Part shown: positions 55,347 through 64,000 of the stretch, in pieces | Numbering within the stretch: position 1 is the stretch's first letter | Layout of the letters: each line of letters opens with the position of its first letter | Assembly (NCBI GenBank): GCA_963573315.1 | Contig: OY752152.1 | Span: 434,001 to 498,000, forward strand | Length of the DNA stretch: 64,000 nucleotides | Reading direction: 5' to 3' | DNA from: Entomortierella parvispora | Lineage: Eukaryota; Mortierellomycota; Mortierellomycetes; Mortierellales; Mortierellaceae | Program-made: the position numbers and the translations under genes | The notes under the pieces: generated by a model | Told to the model about the DNA's origin: nothing | The model's input: the letters and a program-made list of their open reading frames with translations, nothing else | Databases searched by the model: none

Positions 55347-55867
55347 AAAATAGATCAGCAACAGATGATACCTCTCACTGCTTTTGTTGCTTAAAAGGCT
55401 ATTAATAAACCGAGAGTTTTTGCCTCCCTTTATCCCTTGAGCTTCGTACGTTCCTCGTACGACACTGTCAATCATGCGAGCAAAACGCGCGCAAAGGTCG
55501 GTTCTGTGTATGGCCCGTTATTCTCACACCGGCCAATCGGCAAACAATCCTTGATCTTGTTTGCTTGATTTCTTGCTTGACCTTTTTACGAACACTGAAA
55601 AACGCACACTCAGCGCAGCTGTGGGGAAAGGAATGTTAAGATCCTTTGCCTCCACACACTCCTCCCCGCCGCTCCTTGAGAGTTCCTGACTACAATGGTC
55701 CCCTTAATTAATTAGAGATCGATGGCTTAGCAATAGCTTTCCCGCGCGCGCCACGACTTGCTGACACATTCGGTGCCTTTTGCACAGCCCTTTTCTTTTT
55801 CTTTCTTTCTGCGCAACCAACACCCATCCCTCTCATCACTCGACTCAATTGATATCTATCCAACATT
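55347..55867. promoter_or_regulatory. spacer, 0.5 kb, NAT promoter region
   Basis: Between the hydrolase stop and the acetyltransferase start, both on the plus strand. A pyrimidine-rich stretch lies at about 55790-55860, directly before the ATG, as in many fungal promoters and leaders. Confidence 0.4.
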
Positions 55868-56791
55868 ATGGCGTCCCTCGTGGAAGAACAGTTGACACAG
55901 GAACAGGTCTTTGGGGTCCTCCACAAGCTCCAATACCCGCTCGAGGCCCCCAACGTGTTGCCTGAACCCACTCTGGAAACGCTGCGCGAACTCAATTTCC
56001 GATGTATGACCACCTTTCCTTTCGAGCTGTTCTCCCTGCGCGCGACAGAGTCCCGGACCGTCGATCTGGCATTGGATGCGATCTATGATCGTCTCGTGAA
56101 CAAGGACCGAGGCGGATGGTGTTTCTCGCTCAACAAGCTGGCCTTTGCTCTCCTTCGTGGCTTAGGCTTCCAGGTCCAGTACACGCTCGGACGGGTTTGC
56201 AAGCCCTTGAACTATGGCGACCCCATCTCCTTCCTGGGCCTCAGTCATCGAGTATCTTTGATTCGGTTTGAGAACGGTTCAAAGTATGTTTTTGATATCG
56301 GATTCAGTACCACGTCGTTTTACCCTTTGAAGCTGGAGGAGGGCTCTCAGGTCGAATATTTTGGTCATAAACGCAGGATCACAAGGACCCTCCATAGCCA
56401 GGATGAAGCTCATGTATTGGCCAACTCTCCAGAAGAGCTTTGGCAGATACAAGAGTACATGGGCGATGACAAGGATGGTCAGGAGCGATGGTCGCCCTGT
56501 TACGTATTCAACGAACGACAGTTCTACGCCATTGATTGTGAAGTTGGCAACTTTTGGTGCTGTTTTTCACCCAATTCGCCATTCCATCAGGAGTTGTGGG
56601 TGGTCAAAGGAACCACCGACGGACACTACCACGTTCTCATTAACAAGTCGTTCAAAGTGCGATCTAGCAAGGGTACCATTCTGAATATCACTATCGAGAC
56701 TGAGCAGCAAAGACAGGATATTCTCAAGAAATACTTTGACATTGAGTTAACAGAGGAAGAGTGGAGGTATTATGATATCAGAATTGATTAA
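55868..56791 (+). CDS. arylamine N-acetyltransferase
   Basis: Single-exon frame of 307 residues starting at the ATG at 55868. NAT hallmarks are present: RGGWCFSLNK with the catalytic cysteine (near residue 80), histidine in LSHRVSLI, and aspartate in VFDIGFST, making the Cys-His-Asp triad. The enzyme transfers acetyl groups from acetyl-CoA to arylamines, hydrazines and similar xenobiotics. In fungi it is tied to detoxification. It is tandem with the secreted hydrolase upstream, but 0.5 kb apart; a shared xenobiotic role is only a possibility. Location is cytosolic. Confidence 0.93.
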   Translation: MASLVEEQLTQEQVFGVLHKLQYPLEAPNVLPEPTLETLRELNFRCMTTFPFELFSLRATESRTVDLALDAIYDRLVNKDRGGWCFSLNKLAFALLRGLGFQVQYTLGRVCKPLNYGDPISFLGLSHRVSLIRFENGSKYVFDIGFSTTSFYPLKLEEGSQVEYFGHKRRITRTLHSQDEAHVLANSPEELWQIQEYMGDDKDGQERWSPCYVFNERQFYAIDCEVGNFWCCFSPNSPFHQELWVVKGTTDGHYHVLINKSFKVRSSKGTILNITIETEQQRQDILKKYFDIELTEEEWRYYDIRID

Positions 56792-56823
56792 AGCCCCAAT
56801 TTTAGACAGTGCTTGCATCTTTT

Positions 56824-56969
56824 ATTTTGAAGAAAGGAATGGTCTGATCACTCGAGACTTGCTCGGGGATTTTCCTCATACACTGCGCCGTTCGTAATTT
56901 TGAAGAAAGGAATGGTCTGATCACTCGAGACTTGCTCGGGGATTTTCCTCATACACTGCGCCGTTCGTA
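56824..56969. repeat. 73-bp tandem duplication, two copies
   Basis: Bases 56824-56896 and 56897-56969 are identical, with the match running three bases further. The second copy contains the stop codon (56921-56923) and last codons of the UBA-UBX-LRR gene; the first copy lies just beyond it in the 3' flank. The identity of the copies indicates a recent event. Confidence 0.92.
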
Positions 56970-59900
56970 ATTCCTTGGATATTCAATTGCGTCAAGTGTG
57001 GGAGTGTATCTACAAGGATTTCGTCGTAAACAAAAATACAATTAACATTCATTCCTGGACACAAAGACCCCAAGTGATTTCCAGCCGTTCTTACCCTGCA
57101 GTTGCAACGCTTTGACCTTTGTGACATCGGTGTGCTGGAGGTTCAAAGAGGTAAGCTCAAGAGCACGGGCGAGAACTAATAATGATTCGTCGTGGATAAA
57201 TGGATTTTCTCCAAGGTGAAGCCGTTTCAGGTTGAGCGTGAAGAACGCACAGCGGCCAAGGCTGTTAATCCCCTTTGTTGTCAGCCGCTGACAGTGTGGC
57301 ATCGACAAGGTTTCAATCCGAGCGAGATCTGTAGGATAGTTGGTACTATATTAGATCAGATAGAAAGTAAACAAATTACAATACCCAAGTACCCAGCAGT
57401 TACCTCGCATGTACTCGATCGCCTTGTCAGTAATATTTGTCCGCCCAAGGGAAAGTTCCTTCAACGATGACAGATGCACAAAAACAGCAGCGCCAATGTC
57501 TGTGAGTTTTGTGCCTGAGAGCGAGAGTATTTGCAAATGTTGAGCTGCCTCCAACGTCAATATCGCCTCATCCGTCACAAATAGGAATCCTGTCAAATCC
57601 AATTCCACCAACGGGAGGGCTATTGGAGGGTATTCACAAAATAATATCAGGTTAGCCTGAGAACCATCTTGCAGAGTTTCGTTACGGATCAAAACATTAC
57701 AGGCTGCCATCGGAAGGACTGTGCGGAGGTCGTGCTCGCGGTTCGGGAAGCGAAGAGTCTGAAGGTTAGGGAGGTCTATGAAAAGTGAAATTGTGAGCAA
57801 GGTCTCTGTCAGCAACGAACAACTCCTGCCATTAAATACAATCAAGTCGTCTCAATTGATCCTTACTAGCAATACATTGCTCAAGTGCATGTGTGTTAAC
57901 GTTGACGCAAAAAGACAGATTGAGGAACTCCAGATTCCCTAGTGTGCCTGCCAATGCAACAATATCTTGGCTGCAGATCATGGTCAGCGCGAGATCCAGA
58001 TGGAGAAGCTTTTGGAATGCAGAGGCGTCCGGCAAAACAACACCTGGTTCCTTAAACGCTTCCGTGTTGTTCAGTAATAGCTTTTGGAGATTGGTCAAGC
58101 CTATTTCAATAAAGAGCGAAAGGTATCAGTTACCAGCTACTTCCCGTCTCATTGTGATTTGTCCGAGTTACAGGATCTACCTTGAAAGTTTGACAACGCG
58201 TTTTTTCCCGAGATGCCTTGGCAGTAAGAGACGTCAATTGCCTGCAAGGTGTCACTCCAGGCCGCATCCGCAATGGCTTTTGCAAGTCCTCCTGATGTTA
58301 TCTTTGTGGACGACAGATAGAGTGTAGTCAAATTAGGAAGATCTAGTACCGAACAGTTCATATAGATGTTAGCTCAATAAGCAAATGAAATATCACCACA
58401 TTATTTGCACTTTCTTCTTACTCAAAGTGAACGCAAGAGTTTTATCCGTTATGCGGCAATGTGAAAGATCCAAGAACTCCAGCTCTCCTAGTCGTGCGAT
58501 GTTGGAAAATCCTGCATCTGTCAAAAATTCACAACTCTTCAAACTCAAGTACATAAGAGAGCGAGTTTGACTGGAACCAATCGCATCCAAGAGTGAATCC
58601 GTGGCGCGGGAGTATCCGTCCAGAACGAGATTTACAAGGGAGCTAGAGTACATATAGCAATATAAACTGAGCTTTCATCTTCAGGCACACAAAACATCAA
58701 ATGTGCATTTGTCTTCTTACCACTTATATAAGCGTTTGAATGATAGCTGGTCCAATTTCTTCAACTTGATGAGCTCCCGGACGATAGATTCCGCTGCTTG
58801 GGCTCCAAGGTTATCACCGAGCAGTCTCAAGTGCTGAGCTGAAGCGGCACTTCCTGTAGTGAGCATAACTAAAAAGAAAAAGAAAAAGAAACGAATGGTC
58901 AGTAGATAATATAACCGATCGTGTAATGTACACTTACAATGCATGATTGACTGCTGTACGTTACCTGCAACTTCGTAGGAGCAAAGGTTTTGAAGACTTG
59001 GCACTGGACGTTCCTTAATCTTTTTTGGATTCTGGGCCACTTCTACTGCAGCGGAGGACTCCTGCTCTTTTGCTCGGTTGGCCATGGCCTCCAATATTCT
59101 CTGTCGCCGATTAGCATCCTGATCTGCGGTCAACATTTCCGTGGCAGGCTGCTGATGCGTAGGGGCAGATGAAGAAGAAGAAGACGACGAACCAAGGGCG
59201 TGTCCAGCACCGGAAAACGCCATTCCCCCTCGTCCTCTTCCTCGTCCTCGGCCACGTCCAGCAAATGGATTCCCTGCATGTCCTACGTGAGGTTGATGTC
59301 CAAGAATAGGGAGTGCATGCATCATGTCATCGTCATCATCCTCGCCTTCCTCATCATTTTCACTATCCCCTTCCATTGCCTCGTCATTTTCCTCGTCTGC
59401 AAACTGTTGCTGTTCTTCCTCATCATCGCTACCGGAAGGCTCTTCCATCTCAATATCATCTGAAAGGCGAGCATTTGGTGCCAATGGCTGCGGGGCTGCG
59501 ATCGGCACCTGGACAAAGACGTTCAAAGAACAGCTGGGATAAAGGCCTGCCTCCTCCAAAGTGAGGCCACCTTCAATACACGTGAATTCCCGTCTTGGAA
59601 AGGGCTGGGAAAAAATACTATCAGCATTCCACCGATTGTCAAAAAACTCGGCGGTCAAGGACCGTTTCTGTGTACACCAATTTCTTACCTGAATAAGACT
59701 GATATCTGCATTGCCCAGGTTTCCATCTTCTGCACGCACAATGTCAAAGAGATTTTTCAGTGTAGAGGTGTGATCGAGAGACTTCTTCAAAACGGATCCA
59801 TTTTTGAGTCGGATCTATAAAGTGAAAGAGTTGTTTTAGAAATTGGCAGCTTTCAATCTATAGGACTATGTACATCCATACTTTTAGGGTCCACATAAAT

Positions 59901-60751
59901 GAAGGACGTCATATTCGTACCTGAACCAATGCTTTTGCTGATGTGGAAGCTGGCGTGGAAGTTGATTGAGCAGGCATGGACGTCGACGCAGATCCCGTCG
60001 GATGAGGCAGGGCGCCGGGCATAGGGGCACTAACAGGAGATGTGACCGAGGATGAAGAGCTAGGGCCGCCGTGTGATCTTGACTTACGAGCCTCCTGATC
60101 TTCTTTGAAGGCATCCAGAGCTCGCTGTCGAGCTTGGCGCTCCAGTGCCTTGTCCTTCTTAACCTTCTCAGCCCTTCTGTTGGCCTCCAAGATCTTGAAA
60201 TGGTTCTGAGCTTCCAATTCCTCGTCCTTGAAACGCGAGTTGAGGGGCAATGGCGGAATAACATTCGACGTTGGCTGACTCTTGACAATGTTGATCTTTA
60301 TCTTTTTAGTCGCGCTTGTGTCCTCGGGGCTCCCGTGGGTGATTGCTGGTAATGTCGAAGTTGTGGGTTCTGTCGCTGTTGATCCAGAGGCGTTTGTTGA
60401 TTGCGACTGCGGCTGCGGCTGGGCTACCGAGGCTCTCAGCGCTTGCTGCAGATCCGCCTCGAAAGAATCGTCGGCTTCGTTCCGAAGACGGAGTGTGTTC
60501 GACTGTCCTCCTGAACGTGGCTCGGTGGCGGCATGGTCAAAGATCCTAAGCGAGGGAACAATTGTCTAGTTAATAGCCATGCTGGCAATCCCTCCAAGCA
60601 CATGCATGTTTTCTCATTGGGCACACAGGCTGCATGGTCGCTACCATTCAGTTGCAGCTTCGACCGTCTGGTTGCCAGCCTCAATGGCGGCACGCGCTTG
60701 GCTGAGACTGAATCCACATTTAAGGAGCGATGCGCGAATGTCGCTGTTCAT
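56921..60751 (-). CDS. UBA-UBX protein fused to C-terminal leucine-rich repeats
   Basis: Eleven exons: 60645-60751, 59921-60545, 59689-59814, 58965-59604, 58721-58868, 58422-58642, 58181-58342, 57867-58100, 57404-57775, 57095-57328 and 56921-57009. They total 985 residues with consistent phases. A UBA domain lies at 1-40 (ASLLKCGFSLSQARAAIE ... TEWIFDH). A charged coiled-coil-like stretch (HFKILEANRRAEK) follows. A UBX domain at about 245-322 starts IRLKNGSVLKKSLD and has the PFPRREF loop that contacts p97/Cdc48. An acidic stretch and a Gly/Arg-rich segment come next, then RNI-type LRRs from about 550 to 980. The design suggests a Cdc48 adaptor that binds ubiquitin and uses LRRs to choose substrates (inference). 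Exon 5 has two usable acceptors 15 nt apart. Confidence 0.82.
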
Positions 60752-60898
60752 GGAGGTCGTCAGGGTAAGGAGTGGTGTTGTATCGTGGCGTGGACTGTGA
60801 AGAAAAGAAGCGAGGAGGAGGAGGGACACAGGGAAGAAGGAACGAGGGCAGGAGAGGGAGAGAGAAGGAAAAAGGAAGAAAAGAAAGAAAAGAAAGGC
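60752..60898. promoter_or_regulatory. 147-bp divergent promoter, UBA-UBX-LRR / F-box pseudogene
   Basis: Very short A/G-rich spacer between head-to-head genes, so regulatory elements must be shared or overlap the coding ends. No specific site is identified. Confidence 0.45.
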
Positions 60899-62415
60899 AT
60901 GAACCACAGCCGTGTCTCCACATGGACGCGCTCTCATGCATCACATGTATCACATGTGTCTGCTCTTTCTGCTTCGCCATTCCATCTTGCCATAACCATT
61001 GTTGCCCTCGAACTGCCCGAGATTTGCGCTCAAGTGTCCCTGTACCTGGACCCATCTTCCGCGGCCAATTGTGTCCGTGTCAATCACCAATGGCACGACA
61101 TGTTCATGCCTGCGCTCTGGCGACAGGTCACCTTGGACTATACTTCTGTCCGTCGTGCCAATCGAGGGCCTCACTTCGATGCCGTGCTTGACAACGCGTC
61201 CCTTGTCCACAGCTTGACCTGTTTCATCGGCGAAGACTTGCCCAACCAGCTCTCCAACGCGCGTACTTTCTCAAAGCTAGCCCACCTGTCGCTCCTGAGC
61301 AGCGAGTATCCTGATCTCTCGAAAACTTCACCTCTTCGAATCTTCTTAGACCGCCACTGTTCAACCTTGAGAAGCTTGGAAATTAATGGAGAAAGCAGCT
61401 CTCATCAAACTCTGCAACTAGACTGGATGCACCATTGCCACAGCCTCGAGTGATTTTTCCTCCATGTACGGGATATCTCGACAGAGGATTGGCAGCATTG
61501 TCTCCAGTCTTGGGAGTCCAGCAATGGACTGGTCGAGTTGTACCTAGATATTGAATTATTCTTTCCGATAAACCTCCGCAACACGAGTCAGAACCACCCT
61601 GCAGTAGGCGACAAGGCAAAGAATTCAAATTATTTATCCAAATGCTGACTCTCAACCTTTCTCATGTCTCCAACTACGACCAAATCGAGTTCTTGAGGAT
61701 GTGCCCAGAGCTCGTTCGTTTCTCCTCGCGTAAACCGACTCAAGGCCGTTCACATTTAATCAAAGGTCTGAAGGCGGGATATTGGCCCAAGCTGAACAGA
61801 CTGGAGCTGAACATGAATCCATCGCTGAAGTGATCCAGGCCAGGCATCCTCTTGGACTCAACGAGCTTTGTTTTTTTTCATGGATATGGTTTCGGCCCCG
61901 CATCATTGACGGCCCTCTTACAATCCCCGTCTCATGTAATGGCTCTTGAAAGTCTGATTTTAAAGGGTTGCCCAAATGTTTCGAGCTCCATGGTCCATGA
62001 GATGCTCTGTTCGCTACCAAATCTTCATATATTCAAGGCCGAAGAACTCTATGAAAAGGATATGGATCCTGAATCGAGTTCTCCAAGGCCTTGGGTGTGT
62101 ACCCGCTTGAAAGTACTCCATGTCGTAATCCTTGTCAAGGAGGACTCAGGTGGCCATGCTATGTTTCTTCAAAGGATAAGACTTTTGTCTTTTCTTCAAG
62201 AGCTCCGAGTAGCGCCTTTGTGGTCTTCAGATAGTCTCCTTGGTCTTGCTTTCAGGCTTGAACATGGCTTGGATTCCCTCAAGAATTTGGGCCAAGGTTT
62301 GAAAGAGGTTTTCGTGGATACTCGATTGGTTGACCTGGATGATTTGGTCTGGATGGCGACACATTGGCCCAAAGTTGAACGAGTACCTAGAGAAATCTTG
62401 AGAGCTTTGCGATGA
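60899..62415 (+). pseudogene. F-box / LRR-like protein gene, degraded
   Basis: The ATG at 60899 opens a frame with an F-box-like segment: LPEICAQVSLYLDPSS, CVRVNHQWHDMFMPALW, a pattern common in fungal F-box proteins. Homologous-looking sequence continues to 62415, ending VERVPREILRALR, with LRR-like pieces such as LESLILKGCPNVSSSMV. The frame is broken three times: a TGA at 61451-61453, a frame change near 61605-61620, and a TGA at 61831-61833. No plausible splice sites remove these. Both stops could come from CGA by one C-to-T change. It would have encoded an SCF substrate receptor of about 500 residues. A truncated 184-residue product up to the first stop remains possible. Confidence 0.7.
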
Positions 62416-62476
62416 TGGAAGGGAGCGTGAACTCTTGTTCTTTATTTGGAAGATTTTTAGGCAATAAATTTGTTTA

Positions 62477-64000
62477 TCATCTATCCACCTCATCATCGTT
62501 GTTATCAGTTTTGGCATCCTTTTGTTCTTTGTCACCATCCGTGAAATTCGACTCATCAATGGCATTCCCTTGCTGTAATAACTTTCTCTGCATCTTGTCA
62601 AGTCCGATCGCGTCTGTGATCCTCGCTCCAGAGGATACCAGCCAATCTGAAGAACCCCAGACCAGCACAACGCGGACGTTTCCATCCAAATCTTCCATCA
62701 ACCTCCAAACACAGACACTTCGATCCAAGCTCCCAGTCACGAACTCTGGGAATTTTGAATCCGGGTGCCAGTCGATACTCACAACTGGATCTCCAAACGC
62801 CTTTAGGACGAACTGGCAGGACCCCCTGAGCTCGAGGGGCGATGTTGATAGCGACGACGATTGGATCCTCCAAAGACGAACACTGCGATCTACAGCTCCC
62901 ACTGCGATCCACTGACCACATGGAGACCATGCAATAGACCGGATTATCAGCTTTAGGCCTTCATCCAAAACGAATAGAAACTCTTTTGTCTTCAAATCTC
63001 GGACACGCAGGATGCCGCCAAAGTCGCCAATCGCCATCATAGTTCCGCATGGTGAAAAAGAAAAAGGCTGCTGTGATACAATCCAAAGTATCGATGCACT
63101 CCAACGTATCAAGGTCCCAAAGACGAATAGTGTGGTCTCGACTGGCAGACGCCAACAGAGGGGACTTTACATTCGGAGAAAACGCCACACGCGAAATGAC
63201 TGATGTATGGCCCACCAACAGTCGCTCGCTCTCGTCCGCAGTGGAGAGTTGTTGGCGGTCCCACAGTCGACCATAACCGTCCACACCTCCCGAAGCGATC
63301 CAACGACCACAAGGAGAGTAGGACACGCAGTTACCTGTCCTGGAGAGGCCGCTACTAGATGGGATGGCCACTCCTTTGTGATCAAGATCGAAGAATTGCC
63401 ATCCTCCATTGGGAGCTACCATAGCCACTGCGATTTGCCGACTGTCAGGTGAAAAGGTCAATATGTTTGTCTGGTTTCCTTGCACGAGATCCGCGATCGT
63501 TTTCGACACTCCTGTTTTCGCGTCCCATTGTCGGACTCGCAAGTCCATACTGGAAGAGAGGATACTGTCTCCATTTGGTGAATATTTCACGCAGTTGACC
63601 TTGTGGGTGTGCCCACGGGATGCAAGACCAGCCCCGTTAGAGACCGACTGTTGGTGGTTCAAGTCACTGCTCAATTGCCAAAATCGCACAGTGCCGTCCC
63701 AGCTCGCTGAGGCGACTTCTCGATCATTCAGGAAAGTGACGTGAATAACGTGGTGTGTATGTCCATTCCAGACCGTCAATAAAGATCCGGTCAGTCGGTC
63801 CCAGAGTCTCACAGACTGGTCATTACTGCAAGTGGCAACTCGCTGACCATCCCTTGAAAAGGCCACGTCTTTGACCCTCAACGTATGTCCAACTAGCACG
63901 ACAGAGTCTTCATTTGTTCCTACTTTCCACAACTGCACCTCGTGTCCACTGCCAGCTGCAAGGGTCTGACCGTCAGGCGAGTATGAAACGGTATCAACTA
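62477..64000 (-). CDS. WD40 part of a second STAND-like protein (N-terminus outside window, frameshifted)
   Basis: The frame is open at the window edge (first full codon 63996-63998), and WD40 repeats run through it: VKDVAFSRDGQRVATCSND, VNCVKYSPNGDSILSSS, CVSYSPCGRWIASGGVDG, VISRVAFSPN. After TIRLWDLDTLECIDTLD the propeller continues in another frame (FSPCGTMMAIGDFGG ... SIAWSPCGQWIAVG). The frame change maps to about 63055-63070, in a T5-C-T5 run on the coding strand, so a one-base insertion there would explain it. The C-terminus (DRSVCVWRLMED, GARITDAIGLDKM) matches the tail of the STAND protein at 6454-11799. A NACHT domain is expected upstream but not seen. It is either a pseudogene or affected by a sequencing error. 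Confidence 0.78.

Noticed and set aside
57622-57662. Possible short GC-AG intron in exon 9 of the UBA-UBX-LRR gene
   Set aside because: Its length (37 nt) would break the frame, while the exon reads through cleanly.

Overview
The window is eukaryotic and reads as a fungal chromosome segment. Genes are dense and intron-rich (most introns about 50-120 nt, GTAAGT-like donors, YAG acceptors). The content includes fungal markers: an ENA-type Na+/K+-exporting P-ATPase, a Pho84-like phosphate permease, kynurenine 3-monooxygenase and a GCR1_C-domain regulator. Large STAND proteins with NACHT, pentapeptide and WD40 parts, F-box/LRR relics, and retention of complex I and NMD factors suggest an early-diverging fungus of the Mortierella type. 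That placement is an inference from gene content, not a search.

Layout. 1-2.7 kb: 3' part of a HAD / Swiss-Army-Knife RNA-repair-like gene (+). 2.9-4.6 kb: two small acidic paralogues (-). 5.1-6.3 kb: GCR1_C regulator (-). 6.5-11.8 kb: NACHT-pentapeptide-WD40 STAND protein (-). 12.4-14.1 kb: membrane-anchored adhesin-like protein (-). 14.9-16.8 kb: MCT-like transporter (-). 18.5-22.6 kb: SMG6/EST1-type NMD endonuclease (-). 23.3-26.8 kb: LRR protein with a four-cysteine module (-). 28.2-30.2 kb: NDUFS5 and ribosomal protein S16 (-). 30.9-32.2 kb: predicted mitochondrial protein (+). 32.5-34.4 kb: DHA2-like drug transporter (-). 35.3-36.1 kb: unknown protein (-). 37.8-38.4 kb: UPF0390 protein (+). 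38.8-42.4 kb: ribosomal proteins L13 and L27 (-). 42.6-44.5 kb: kynurenine 3-monooxygenase (-). 45.1-46.7 kb: phosphate permease (-). 48.7-52.0 kb: ENA ATPase (-). 53.9-56.8 kb: secreted alpha/beta hydrolase and arylamine N-acetyltransferase (+). 56.9-60.8 kb: UBA-UBX-LRR fusion (-). 60.9-62.4 kb: broken F-box gene (+). 62.5-64.0 kb: 3' part of a second WD40/STAND-like gene, frameshifted (-).

There is no operon logic. The genes form three functional groups: housekeeping (ribosome, complex I, NMD, UPF0390), membrane transport (two MFS carriers, phosphate permease, Na+ pump), and a fast-evolving repeat-protein/innate-immunity-like layer (STAND, F-box, LRR) at both ends of the window. All exon models were built by hand from reading frame, phase and splice signals. 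Each multi-exon model listed closes to an exact multiple of three. The strongest unusual points are a UBA-UBX-LRR fusion, an apparent AT-AC intron in the L27 gene, a HAD protein with two HVT motifs, the tandem acidic paralogues, and the paired STAND genes with decayed repeat genes beside one of them.
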